The notes under the pieces: model-generated | Databases searched by the model: none | Seen by the model: the letters and a program-made list of their open reading frames with translations, nothing else | What the model was told of the DNA's origin: nothing | Part shown: one piece after another, positions 52,647 to 60,430 of the stretch | Position numbering within the stretch: the stretch's first letter is position 1 | Layout: each line of letters starts with the position of its first letter | Translations under genes and position numbers: made by a program | Source of the DNA: Crocosphaera watsonii WH 8501 | GTDB lineage: Bacteria; Cyanobacteriota; Cyanobacteriia; Cyanobacteriales; Microcystaceae | NCBI RefSeq assembly: GCF_000167195.1 | Contig: NZ_AADV02000003.1 | Coordinates: 174,501 to 238,500 of the forward strand | DNA: 64,000 bases | Direction: 5' to 3'

Positions 52647-53606
52647 TTAAACAGTAAGAGAAGTAGCTAAGCAGTTATTTAGCTTTTGGCGGAGTTTATC
52701 GGCATCTAAATGACGACCGATAAAGACTAGTTGGTTGGCAGGAGAGTTAGACCAGGGTTCGGACTTGATATCGTTGCGCTGTCCGCACAGTTGGAAAATA
52801 TGGCGTAATTCGCTTCCTGCAAACCAAACAATTCCTTTGGCACGAAATACTTCTAGAGGAAGTCCTTCGCTTAAAAACTTGTGAAATTTATAGACATCAA
52901 AGGGTTTGTCACTTTGAAAAGACATGGATATAAAACCATCTGTTTTGAGGTGATGGGAATTGTGGCGATATTCTGGTTCCAGAAAACTATCTGTGTTAGT
53001 TAAGCCCACATCCAAGATTAACGGTAAAGAGACTTGGGCGTATTGGGTAGGGATAATTCTGGGATTCTTTTTGATAGAGGTAATGTAGGTTTCTAATGCG
53101 GTTATTTGTTGCTTATTGGCTAAATCGGTTTTATTTAATAAGAGAATATCTCCATAGCTAATTTGTTTAAAGGCAATCTCGCTATCAAAGTGTTCTGGGG
53201 TAAAAGTTTCTGCATCAATTACGGTGATAACCGCATCTAACCGTGTGAAATATCGAAAATCTGAGCCAACAAAAGTCAAAATAATTGGTAAAGGATCAGC
53301 TACCCCTGTGGTTTCGATAATCAAACGATCTACTTTTTCTTTCCTAGCTAAGATTCTTTTTACAGCTTGTATTAAACCGTCATTGATGGTGCAGCAAATA
53401 CAACCATTACTTAACTCTACCATGTCATCCTCGTAGGAGACTAAAAGTTGGGCATCGATATTTATGTCACCAAACTCGTTAACCAGTACCGCAACTTTTT
53501 GGTCAAGTTTATTGTGCAGAATTTGATTGAGTAAGGTTGTTTTGCCGCTACCGAGAAACCCGGTAATTATACTGACTGGTAATCCTTGCTGATTAATCCC
53601 TGACAT
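52647..53606 (-). CDS. COG0523 (CobW/ZNG1-type) GTP-dependent metallochaperone, copy 1
   Basis: The ATG at 53606 gives 319 residues; an upstream TTG is not needed. The G3E GTPase order is clear: P-loop GFLGSGKTT, the metal-binding CICCTIND (C-x-C-C), LIIETTGVADP, LLLNKTD, then the CobW C-terminal domain ending QLVFIGRHLDADKLRQKL. These proteins hand zinc or another metal to client enzymes under metal limitation; here folE follows directly. A Zur-like operator lies 45 bases upstream. Complete and probably functional. Confidence 0.92.
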   Translation of the reverse strand: MSGINQQGLPVSIITGFLGSGKTTLLNQILHNKLDQKVAVLVNEFGDINIDAQLLVSYEDDMVELSNGCICCTINDGLIQAVKRILARKEKVDRLIIETTGVADPLPIILTFVGSDFRYFTRLDAVITVIDAETFTPEHFDSEIAFKQISYGDILLLNKTDLANKQQITALETYITSIKKNPRIIPTQYAQVSLPLILDVGLTNTDSFLEPEYRHNSHHLKTDGFISMSFQSDKPFDVYKFHKFLSEGLPLEVFRAKGIVWFAGSELRHIFQLCGQRNDIKSEPWSNSPANQLVFIGRHLDADKLRQKLNNCLATSLTV

Positions 53607-53651
53607 GGCAAAGAGAAGCAATTGGGTTTACAAAAGTTAATTATACTATAA

Positions 53652-53666
53652 GGATAATCGTTCTCA
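53652..53666 (-). promoter_or_regulatory. Zur-like operator upstream of cobW1-folE
   Basis: On the minus strand TGAGAACGATTATCC, matching the TGAnAACGATTATCA-like cyanobacterial Zur box at 14 of 15 positions by my memory of the motif. It lies 46 bases before the cobW1 start. Consistent with zinc-repressed expression. Confidence 0.7.
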
Positions 53667-53814
53667 AAACTTTTATTTTTTCAACCTAACTAACCTGAGT
53701 TGGATATAAGGAAATTTGGAGAAAACTGACTCAACTAAGAAGTCTCAAACCCTCATTTTCTGGTTAAAAAATCATAACACCTAACCCACGTAACTAGAGT
53801 ATCCTTGACAAAAA

Positions 53815-54867
53815 TTAATCAGTATGTTTATCAAATAATTTAGGTAAACTAAATGAATGGTTAATATCTGGCTTAATTAAACATTCATCAAGCTGTTGTT
53901 TAATTAATGACTGATCTAGATTACGGCCAATGAAGACAAGTTCGTTTTTTGGATGGGTTTGCTAATCATCGGCTTGAAGATCGTAGCGAGGTCCACTCAG
54001 TTGAAAAATATGTCGGGAGGGACTTTCTTGAAACCAGAGTATTCCCTTGGCACGAAAGATATTACTGGGTAGTTGTTGGGATAAAAAATGTTCAAATTTT
54101 TTAATTTCAAAGGGGCGATCACTTTGAAACGAAACGAAATTAAACCCATCGGTTTCTAAATGATTGTTAAAAGCCGATTTATTGCGTCTAAATTCGCGTA
54201 TTTCAGCTTTATAGTTATCTGTTTGATTCAGACCAACATCTAAAATTAAAGGTAAAGGTACTTGTCCATATTCGCTTTCCAAAATTCTAAATTCTGATTT
54301 AATCTTTTCAATAAATACTTTTGATTCGTTAATTTTATCTTTTGTTGCCAAGTCAATTTTATTTAAAATCACCATATCACCATATCTAATTTGTCTTAGA
54401 GCAGCATCACTATCAAAGTGTTTAGCATCAAAAGCCGCTGCATCAACAACTGTGATGATAGCATCAAGGCGAGTCAAAACCTTTAATTCCGTTCCCACAA
54501 AAGTCATGATAATTGGGAAAGGATCTGCTAATCCTGTTGTTTCGATAACTAAATAATCTACTTTTTCCTCTCTTTCTAAGACTCGATAGACAGCATTAAC
54601 TAAACCATCATTAATGGTGCAACAAATGCAACCATTTCCCAATTCTATCATATCTGATTCTACTGAAATAAGCAGTTGCTCATCAATATTAATATCACCA
54701 AACTCATTGACTAAAACCGCTATTTTTAGGTTATCTTTATTCTGTAAAATTTGATTGAGTAAAGTTGTTTTACCACTACCTAAAAAACCAGTAATTATGG
54801 TGACTGGCATTCCACATTTGGGTAAGGATGGCAGAGCATCGGAGAGGTTGAAGTCTAGACGAGTCAT
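53815..54867 (-). pseudogene. COG0523 metallochaperone, copy 2, with premature amber stop
   Basis: A paralogue of the previous protein (P-loop GFLGSGKTT, CICCTIND, VIETTGLADP, LNKIDLA). The open frame stops at TAG (53962-53964) after 301 residues, but the same frame continues for 48 more codons (PKNELVFIGRNLDQSLIKQQ and on) to TAA at 53815-53817. In copy 1 the aligned position is Trp (EPWSNSPANQLVFIG versus DD-stop-QTHPKNELVFIG), so TGG became TAG. The truncated protein lacks the end of the C-terminal domain but keeps the GTPase core; it may still work in part. Own Zur-like operator. Confidence 0.85.
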
Positions 54868-54903
54868 AGTCTTGAGTTAATTGCTTTTCAGATATTTAAA
54901 CAA

Positions 54904-54918
54904 TGATTATCATTATCA
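54904..54918 (-). promoter_or_regulatory. Zur/Fur-like operator upstream of cobW2
   Basis: On the minus strand TGATAATGATAATCA, followed by TTG, which is close to both the Zur box and the classical GATAATGATAATCATTATC Fur box. It lies 36 bases before the cobW2 start, between it and dusA. Distinguishing Zur from Fur is not possible by eye; the gene content favours Zur. Confidence 0.7.
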
Positions 54919-54936
54919 TAATTCACCAATGGTCAC

Positions 54937-55941
54937 TCATTGAAGAAAACCATCTGTCTTACCCACTGGATCAGCGTCACGTAACCTTTGTACTCGTTTT
55001 AAGGCTTCGATAATAACTTGAGAGTCTGCACCGGGTAAATGAGCATTTTCGCTAATATAGCGTTTCCAGGCTTTTGTTCCTGGAATACCAGCAAACATGG
55101 CCAATAAATGGCGACTAATACGATGGAGTTTATGGCCACGACTCACCCAATGGTCGATATAAGGTAACATTTTCTCGATAATCTCATGACGGGTTGCTGG
55201 AATGATATCTTCTTGATAAATATCTCGATCCACAGTCGCAAATAAATAGGGGTTATCGTAGGCTGCTCTACCAATCATTACAGCATCAACTATTTTTAAA
55301 TGGTTGTCTACTTGTTCTAGGTTGGTAATACCACCATTAATTTCGATCAAAAGGTGAGGAAAATCTTGTTTAAGACGATAAACGTCTTGGTATCTTAGGG
55401 GGGGAATATTTCGGTTTTCTTTGGGACTTAATCCTTTTAACCAAGCTTTTCTTGCGTGTATTGTAAAGCGTTGACACCCTGCTTCAGCAACGATCGCCAC
55501 GAAACGGGCCATCTCTTCGTAACTGTCTTGATCATCAATACCAATTCTCTGCTTAACTGTGACGGGTATATTAACCCCTTGTTGCATCTTCTGGACACAT
55601 TGGGCCACTAATTCTGGCTTAGCCATCAAACAGGCTCCAAAATGACCGCTTTGAACGCGATCGCTAGGACATCCCACATTCAAATTTATTTCATCATAAC
55701 CCCAATCTTCGGCAATGATAGCGCATTCGGCTAACTCTTGGGGGTTATCTCCTCCCAGTTGTAAGGATAGGGGTTTTTCTTCGGGGGAAAAGTCTAATAG
55801 TTTTGGGCGATCGCCGTGTTTAATGGCCGCACTGACAATCATTTCTGTGTATAGTAAAGTGTGGCGAGTAATTTGCCTCATCAAGTAGCGAAAATGGCGA
55901 TCTGTATAATCCATCATCGGTGCTACACTTAACGGGTTCAT
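54937..55941 (-). CDS. dusA: tRNA-dihydrouridine synthase A
   Basis: DusA reduces specific uridines in the D loop of tRNA using FMN and NADPH. The 334-residue protein has the FMN-binding start PLSVAPMMDYTDRHFRYLMR, LQLGGDNPQEL, the catalytic Cys in INLNVGCPSDRVQSGHFGAC, VTVKQRIGIDD, FTIHARKAWLKGLSPKENR (the DusA-type loop) and EINGGITN with VMIGRAAYDNPY. Length and motifs place it in the DusA rather than B/C branch. Complete. Confidence 0.95.
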   Translation of the reverse strand: MNPLSVAPMMDYTDRHFRYLMRQITRHTLLYTEMIVSAAIKHGDRPKLLDFSPEEKPLSLQLGGDNPQELAECAIIAEDWGYDEINLNVGCPSDRVQSGHFGACLMAKPELVAQCVQKMQQGVNIPVTVKQRIGIDDQDSYEEMARFVAIVAEAGCQRFTIHARKAWLKGLSPKENRNIPPLRYQDVYRLKQDFPHLLIEINGGITNLEQVDNHLKIVDAVMIGRAAYDNPYLFATVDRDIYQEDIIPATRHEIIEKMLPYIDHWVSRGHKLHRISRHLLAMFAGIPGTKAWKRYISENAHLPGADSQVIIEALKRVQRLRDADPVGKTDGFLQ

Positions 55942-55983
55942 TGAGTTTACTTGATTTTCGTTAATTATGTTGAAAAAACCATG

Positions 55984-56016
55984 ACTCCGAACTCCGAACT
56001 CCGAACTCCGAACTCT
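55984..56016. repeat. TCCGAAC heptamer array
   Basis: Four to five tandem ACTCCGA units between dusA and the universal stress gene. Confidence 0.8.
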
Positions 56017-56056
56017 GGTGTACCGTACTCATCTTAACACTTAATGCTATATCAAT

Positions 56057-56491
56057 ATGAGTTTATTTATTGGCGATCGCATTTTAGTTCCTATTGATTT
56101 TTCTCAAGATTCTTTTAATGCCCTTGATGAAACTCTAAATTTTATCAAAGACCCCAATAAAATAACGGTTATTAATGTTTTATTACCGTTAGAGGCTGTC
56201 GATCCTGGGGTTATTTGGTCAACTTTAGACAATAATACTCGCGAGCAAAATGTTCAAAATTCTTTTTATGAACGTTATCCTAAATCTTTGGTTGATAACT
56301 TAAAATTAGTTATTAGAGTGGGAAACCCTAGCATAGAAATTGTTGATTATGCTAAAAAAAATAACATTGATTTAATTGTCATCGCTTCTCATGGACGTAC
56401 AGGATTAAATCGTTTTTTGTTGGGTTCTGTTGCCGAAAAAGTTGTTCGTTTGGCTCAATGTCCTGTGTTAGTTTGGCGTGATTATAAATAA
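56057..56491 (+). CDS. Universal stress protein (UspA family)
   Basis: A 144-residue single-domain Usp. The first strand RILVPIDFSQDSF carries the Asp of the ATP site, and the ATP-binding loop SHGRTGLNRFLLGSVAEKVVR, followed by CPVLVWR, is complete, so it belongs to the ATP-binding (MJ0577-like) branch. The role is probably stress or energy signalling. A perfect hairpin follows the stop by 23 bases and should terminate transcription. Confidence 0.92.
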   Translation: MSLFIGDRILVPIDFSQDSFNALDETLNFIKDPNKITVINVLLPLEAVDPGVIWSTLDNNTREQNVQNSFYERYPKSLVDNLKLVIRVGNPSIEIVDYAKKNNIDLIVIASHGRTGLNRFLLGSVAEKVVRLAQCPVLVWRDYK

Positions 56492-56514
56492 GGTTATTTC
56501 CGCCATAGAATAAG

Positions 56515-56541
56515 CTAAAAAGCATTTAAAATGCTTTTTAG
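56515..56541 (+). terminator. Perfect hairpin after the usp gene
   Basis: CTAAAAAGCATTT, A, AAATGCTTTTTAG: 13 bp perfect stem with a single-base centre. The T5 in the 3' arm serves as U tract. It is directly followed by AAAAGGC heptamers (56542-56572). Confidence 0.65.
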
Positions 56542-56572
56542 AAGGCAAAAGGCAAAAGGCAAAAAGCAAAAG
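56542..56572. repeat. AAGGCAA heptamer array
   Basis: Four imperfect 7-bp units (AAGGCAA, AAGGCAA, AAGGCAA, AAAGCAA). Confidence 0.7.
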
Positions 56573-56655
56573 TTAAGAGGATTATAGCTTTTTTATCCAT
56601 TTCAAAAATAAGCGGTTTAAATGCACAACAGCTTATACATTATTTCCCAATTATT

Positions 56656-56684
56656 CCCCCCTTAAAAAGGGGGGTTAGGGGGGA
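56656..56684. repeat. C6/G6 hairpin repeat, second copy
   Basis: CCCCCCTTAAAAAGGGGGG then GTTAGGGGGG, like 11465-11494. Nothing else is recognised between the usp gene and the next gene. Confidence 0.55.
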
Positions 56685-56764
56685 TAAAAAGGGATCTCTT
56701 TTATCATAAATAATCTAAGTCTAGAGACATTTAATGAAATGTCTCTTAATAATATCTAAAATGC

Positions 56765-57286
56765 TTAGACACAACCTTTCACAGAGACGGTATAAGTTTT
56801 GGTTATAGAAATGGGATCACCGACAAATAAATTAACTTGAATAGGAAGATTATCTGCTTTAGGAACTCCTTCTATTACTATTGGTTGTCCTGCTGTGTAA
56901 CTTTTTTGTTCGTTGTAGATTTCATCGGCAGTATTATCATTATATTTCAGATAAGCTCGCACTTTATAGTCTCCATCACTTTTAGGGGTAAAAGTAACAA
57001 TATATTTATTGTATGCTTTGAGAGGAATAATAGAGAAATCTGTATTCCAGTTATTATTTACCCCCGCACTCGCAGGCCCTGGTAAAGGTATAGGTAAACT
57101 GGGTTGAGAAACGGTTTTTGTTACCTCGGTTTCGTTTTCTTCTTGTCCACCAACAACAGGAAAAGCGGTACAGGTTTGACCATGACTAGGTTGTATATTT
57201 AAGGGTAATAAATTAATCCCTATTAATACACTAATCCCTAATAAACGAGTTACCTTTTTATTTAAAACACAGTTCATGATTGTCAT
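56765..57286 (-). CDS. Secreted protein of unknown function
   Basis: A 173-residue protein with a signal peptide (RLLGISVLIGINLLPLNIQPS, cleavage after SHG) and a mature part starting QTCTAF. A Pro/Gly-rich linker leads to a beta-sandwich-like domain with alternating hydrophobic strands (KYIVTFTPKSDGDYKVRAYL, IQVNLFVGDPISITKTYTVS). Two Cys (near 39 and the C-terminus) could form a disulfide. Possibly an extracellular adhesin-like or carbohydrate-related domain; no family recognised. Confidence 0.65.
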   Translation of the reverse strand: MTIMNCVLNKKVTRLLGISVLIGINLLPLNIQPSHGQTCTAFPVVGGQEENETEVTKTVSQPSLPIPLPGPASAGVNNNWNTDFSIIPLKAYNKYIVTFTPKSDGDYKVRAYLKYNDNTADEIYNEQKSYTAGQPIVIEGVPKADNLPIQVNLFVGDPISITKTYTVSVKGCV

Positions 57287-57350
57287 TTTATTCTGATTTT
57301 ATAAAAAACACATATACCGTACCATAAATATTTATTTTAGGCAAATACTT

Positions 57351-58544
57351 TTACAAATCTTTAATTTGTATTTCCTTTTTACTAAAGGGTAAGTCATCAT
57401 TAACAGCATCAATTTCTTCTTGTTCCATATTATTAATTTCGGGGATATAATGTTGAAGAATTTGGTTCATTTTCTGGTCATAAAATCGGTGCAAACTATA
57501 ATTAGGAGTAGCAGGGAAACCTCGTCTTCTTTTGTGTCTTCCTCCGGCACCAGGATCAAACATTGTTATTCCTTCTTTGATGGCCCATTCTATGGGTTGA
57601 TAATAACAAGCTTCAAAATGAAGACAATCATATTCTTCAAAAGATCCCCAATAACGGCCATATAGGTTATCATCTTTTCTAATACAAAAAGACATTCCCA
57701 CGGGTTTATGATCATCATAATCTGTATAAGCAGCAGCTAAGACTACACGATGGGAATAATGGGGATAAAGTTGTTCAAAAAATTTACGGGTTAAATATTG
57801 ACTTCCCCAATAAAACTTTTCACAGGTACTACTATAAAAGCGATAAATCATGGGATACAAATGATGGGGAATATCCTCCCCTGCTAACACTTTCATATTT
57901 AAGTTAGCTTTACCAACTGCTTTTCTTTCTCGTTTAATATTGCGTCTTTGGTTAGCATTAAACTGTTTTAAGTAGTCATCAAAATTATTAAAACTGGGGT
58001 TAGACCAAATATAACTATGATGTAACCAACTACTAAAACCACAATTTTCAATTATCGGTTTCCAGTCGGGGTCAACAAATAAAAAATGACACCCTGACAG
58101 TTTATTTTGATCACAAAAATGATCAATTGCTGCTACCATCATTTGTGTAATTTCTGCTTCATCTTCGTTAGGTGCAATCAAAAAACGATAACCCACAGCA
58201 GGAGTAAAGGGTGTCATTCCTAGAAGTTTAGGGTAGTAGGGAATAACGAGACGATGGGATAAGTCGGCCCATTGATGATCAAAAACAAATTCCCCGTAAC
58301 TATGTCCTTTAATATACAAAGGTGCAGCAGCAATTAACTGTTTATCTCTCCATATTGTTAAATGACAAGGTTGCCATCCTGTACGAGAAGTTGCACTTTT
58401 GGAAGTTTCGATATTATTTAGCCATTCCCACTCTAAAAAAGGGGTTTTTAAGGGGGTTGCAAGTTCATCCCAAACGGGTTTAGGTATTTCAGAAATTTTT
58501 TGAATCCAACTGATAGAGTATTGAGGTTTTGCTCGTTTAAACAT
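57351..58544 (-). CDS. DUF482-type GNAT N-acyltransferase
   Basis: A 397-residue protein with two GNAT folds of the FemAB-like DUF482 (COG3146) family. The N-terminal half has WDELATPLKTPFLEWEWLNN and APLYIKGHSYGEFVFDHQW. The C-terminal half has NQRRNIKRERKAV, FYSSTCEKFYWGSQYL, GRYWGSFEEYDCLHFEACYYQ and the conserved DPGAGGRHKRRRGFP. The family is thought to transfer acyl or aminoacyl groups, but the substrate is unknown. Complete length for the family. It is followed by a small secreted protein on the same strand, 64 bases away. Confidence 0.85.
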   Translation of the reverse strand: MFKRAKPQYSISWIQKISEIPKPVWDELATPLKTPFLEWEWLNNIETSKSATSRTGWQPCHLTIWRDKQLIAAAPLYIKGHSYGEFVFDHQWADLSHRLVIPYYPKLLGMTPFTPAVGYRFLIAPNEDEAEITQMMVAAIDHFCDQNKLSGCHFLFVDPDWKPIIENCGFSSWLHHSYIWSNPSFNNFDDYLKQFNANQRRNIKRERKAVGKANLNMKVLAGEDIPHHLYPMIYRFYSSTCEKFYWGSQYLTRKFFEQLYPHYSHRVVLAAAYTDYDDHKPVGMSFCIRKDDNLYGRYWGSFEEYDCLHFEACYYQPIEWAIKEGITMFDPGAGGRHKRRRGFPATPNYSLHRFYDQKMNQILQHYIPEINNMEQEEIDAVNDDLPFSKKEIQIKDL

Positions 58545-58634
58545 AGATTAACATTGTTTGGGGAACCATCTATCTAGGATAATAAATTTTTCTGCAAATG
58601 ACAGCCTAAATTATTGATCATTCTTCTGACTTCA

Positions 58635-59309
58635 TTAAAATACCTTATAATGTAAGAAAATTTCTTGTTCTATTTGTTCTAAGCTTAATAGTTCTAATTT
58701 TTGACTATGTTTTGAGAGAAACCCTTTTCCTTCTACGGGAGTGGGTGCTGTTTTTCCTCCTAAAATGTAGGGACAAAGGGTTAAGCAAAATTCATCGATT
58801 AAATTTTCTTCTAAACAACTAGCTACCAGTTCCCCACCTCCTAAAATAGCTAGATTATTTAATCCTATTTCTTTTAAATGTTTAAATGCTGCGACTAAGT
58901 TGATTTTTCCTGTTTCTTCAGGAGAAAATGTTAATACTTTTTCAAAGTTTGAAGTATCATTTTTTGTTCCTTCTTCTGTGGTAATTAACCAATGGGGGAC
59001 AGGTTGAGAAAAAAAGCGTAAATTATCGGCTATTTTCCCCGAAGCAGAAACAACAATATTAATGGGTTGACTGGGTTTATTTTCTTGTTTTCTCTGTGCT
59101 AATAATTCAGTGTTTCTCACGGTTAAAGTGGTGCCATAAGCTCTTAATGTTCCTGCACCAAATATAACACCATCTACTAATGATATTTGTTTCTCTAAAT
59201 GATTTTTATCAATATCTGAGCCAAACCTCGCTGCATTGCGTTGAAAATCAGCAATTTTTCCATCGGCAGTCGTGGCTAAAATAACTGTTGTTTTGGGTCT
59301 ATTTTCCAT
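58635..59309 (-). CDS. RibD-C-type pyrimidine reductase family protein
   Basis: A 224-residue protein with only the reductase half of RibD (dihydrofolate-reductase fold): TTVILATTADGKIADFQRN at the start, the DGVIFGAGTLRAYGTTLTVR NADPH/substrate block, and LAILGGGELVASCLEENLIDEFCLTL. The deaminase half is absent. It could supply the reductase step of riboflavin synthesis or act in a related pathway such as a pterin reduction. No rib genes are adjacent. Start ATG with a clean family N-terminus. Confidence 0.85.
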   Translation of the reverse strand: MENRPKTTVILATTADGKIADFQRNAARFGSDIDKNHLEKQISLVDGVIFGAGTLRAYGTTLTVRNTELLAQRKQENKPSQPINIVVSASGKIADNLRFFSQPVPHWLITTEEGTKNDTSNFEKVLTFSPEETGKINLVAAFKHLKEIGLNNLAILGGGELVASCLEENLIDEFCLTLCPYILGGKTAPTPVEGKGFLSKHSQKLELLSLEQIEQEIFLHYKVF

Positions 59310-59437
59310 TGTATTTTTTGACTTGACATGGTATTATAAGGATAATGGAAAAGGTGTGCGCTTATAACCTCTGATTTAGGGTAAAAGAAGTAGGTTTCAG
59401 AAACAGTAGCCAAAGCCAAGCATTTTCAAATAAAACT

Positions 59438-59567
59438 GTAGGGTGTATTAGTGAAGCGTAATACACCAAAATATCAAAACAATGATAGTTGCTCGAAAAT
59501 GGTGGGTTACGAAGGATGGTTATGTTGTGATGATCACCTAAATTATAGCGGTCTAACCCACCCTACG
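59438..59567. repeat. Two GTAGGGTG-type inverted-repeat elements
   Basis: GTAGGGTGTATTAG ... TAATACACC (59438-59466) and GGTGGGTTAC ... GTCTAACCCACCCTAC (59501-59567), side by side. No gene is visible in 59310-59581. Confidence 0.65.
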
Positions 59568-59581
59568 AATATAACTGAAAG

Positions 59582-59764
59582 TTAAGACTGTGTTGACTCG
59601 TTTGTGTCTTTCCAAGCTTTAAATGCACGTACAACAGCTTTATCTTGTTCGTCAAGTCCTCGAGCTAGAATTTCTTGAAACGCATTCTCATCCCGTATTT
59701 CTCTAAAATAAGCGCGTAGTTGTTGGTTGGTCATTGACTGAAATTTAGGGTTAGTTTGACTCAT
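59582..59764 (-). CDS. DUF6887-like small protein
   Basis: The ATG at 59764 gives 60 residues: MTNQQLRAYFREIRDENAFQ ... RGLDEQDKAVVRAFKAWKDT. It is helical, acidic and soluble. Such proteins occur in cyanobacteria directly after a second tiny gene, and that partner is present here (59778-59948) at 13 bases. A toxin-antitoxin-like relationship has not been shown. A GAGAG Shine-Dalgarno is present. Confidence 0.6.
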   Translation of the reverse strand: MSQTNPKFQSMTNQQLRAYFREIRDENAFQEILARGLDEQDKAVVRAFKAWKDTNESTQS

Positions 59765-59777
59765 CTGATAATATCTC

Positions 59778-59948
59778 TCAATCAACGGTAATTAAGAAAA
59801 ATCGTTCGTCTTCAGTGCCGAATTGAACGTATAAATAATGTGGTGTTCTCTCATCAACTCTAATAATGGTTATGGGTTCTTTGAGATATTCCGTTATCCA
59901 ATAAGCAATGTCATACAGTTTTTCTGTCTGCGCTGGTGTTGGTTTCAT
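59778..59948 (-). CDS. Tiny conserved partner gene (DUF6888-like)
   Basis: A 56-residue ORF below the usual size limit: MKPTPAQTEKLYDIAYWITE, then EPITIIRVDERTPHYLYVQF and an acidic end. It reads like the short partner found upstream of DUF6887-like genes: helix, then two strands with RVDERT. The stop is 13 bases before the next gene's ATG, so the two are coupled. No strong Shine-Dalgarno. Assignment is by pattern. Confidence 0.5.
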   Translation of the reverse strand: MKPTPAQTEKLYDIAYWITEYLKEPITIIRVDERTPHYLYVQFGTEDERFFLITVD

Positions 59949-60031
59949 GCTGATCTAAACACAGAATGATTTTATTATAGATGATTTTGATAGGCGATCG
60001 CTAGTTAATGGGTTAGGAAGATAATTGGTTT

Positions 60032-60235
60032 TCATTCTTTCTCTAATTCAATTAAGGCTTCTTCAAGGCTTAAAGGGGTTTCGTCTTCAACTTCTATCAT
60101 GGCACGATAGAGGCCAGTATCTTCGTAAGCTTCTATCATTTGTTGATAATCTTCAAAGTTAATGACGACTTGCTGAATCTTACCTTGATTATCTGTAATC
60201 AATTCTTGAGCAAAAGGATAATCTTTTACACCCAT
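60032..60235 (-). CDS. Orphan Phd/YefM-type antitoxin-like protein
   Basis: A 67-residue protein: ELITDNQGKIQQVVINFEDY then QQMIEAYEDTGLYRAMIEVE and TPLSLEEALIELEKE. This matches the common cyanobacterial antitoxins that sit directly upstream of RelE-type toxins. No toxin ORF follows: the 83 bases to the next gene hold only a HIP1 octamer. It may be a solitary regulator or a leftover. Confidence 0.7.
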   Translation of the reverse strand: MGVKDYPFAQELITDNQGKIQQVVINFEDYQQMIEAYEDTGLYRAMIEVEDETPLSLEEALIELEKE

Positions 60236-60308
60236 AATTTTTCCTCATTTTTATAGGTTTTTCAATCTTCTTCTAATCTATCTTATTTTGATCGCCATTA
60301 TATTTTAA

Positions 60309-60424
60309 GGGAACAGGGAACAGGCAACAGGGAACAGGCAACAGAAAAATGTCCTGCGGAGCCTTGGCGACTGCTATAACTCCGAACTCCGAACTCCGAA
60401 CTCCGAACTCCTAACTCCGAACTC
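60309..60424. repeat. GGAACAG and TCCGAAC/TCCTAAC heptamer arrays
   Basis: Five GGGAACA/GGCAACA units (60309-60344), then about six TCCGAAC/TCCTAAC units (60378-60424), lying just downstream of the CHAT protein stop. Confidence 0.75.
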
Positions 60425-60430
60425 ACGTCA

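Noticed and set aside
59949-60031. Toxin gene partner for the Phd-like antitoxin
   Set aside because: Only 83 bases without a usable ORF; no RelE- or Doc-like sequence on either side.
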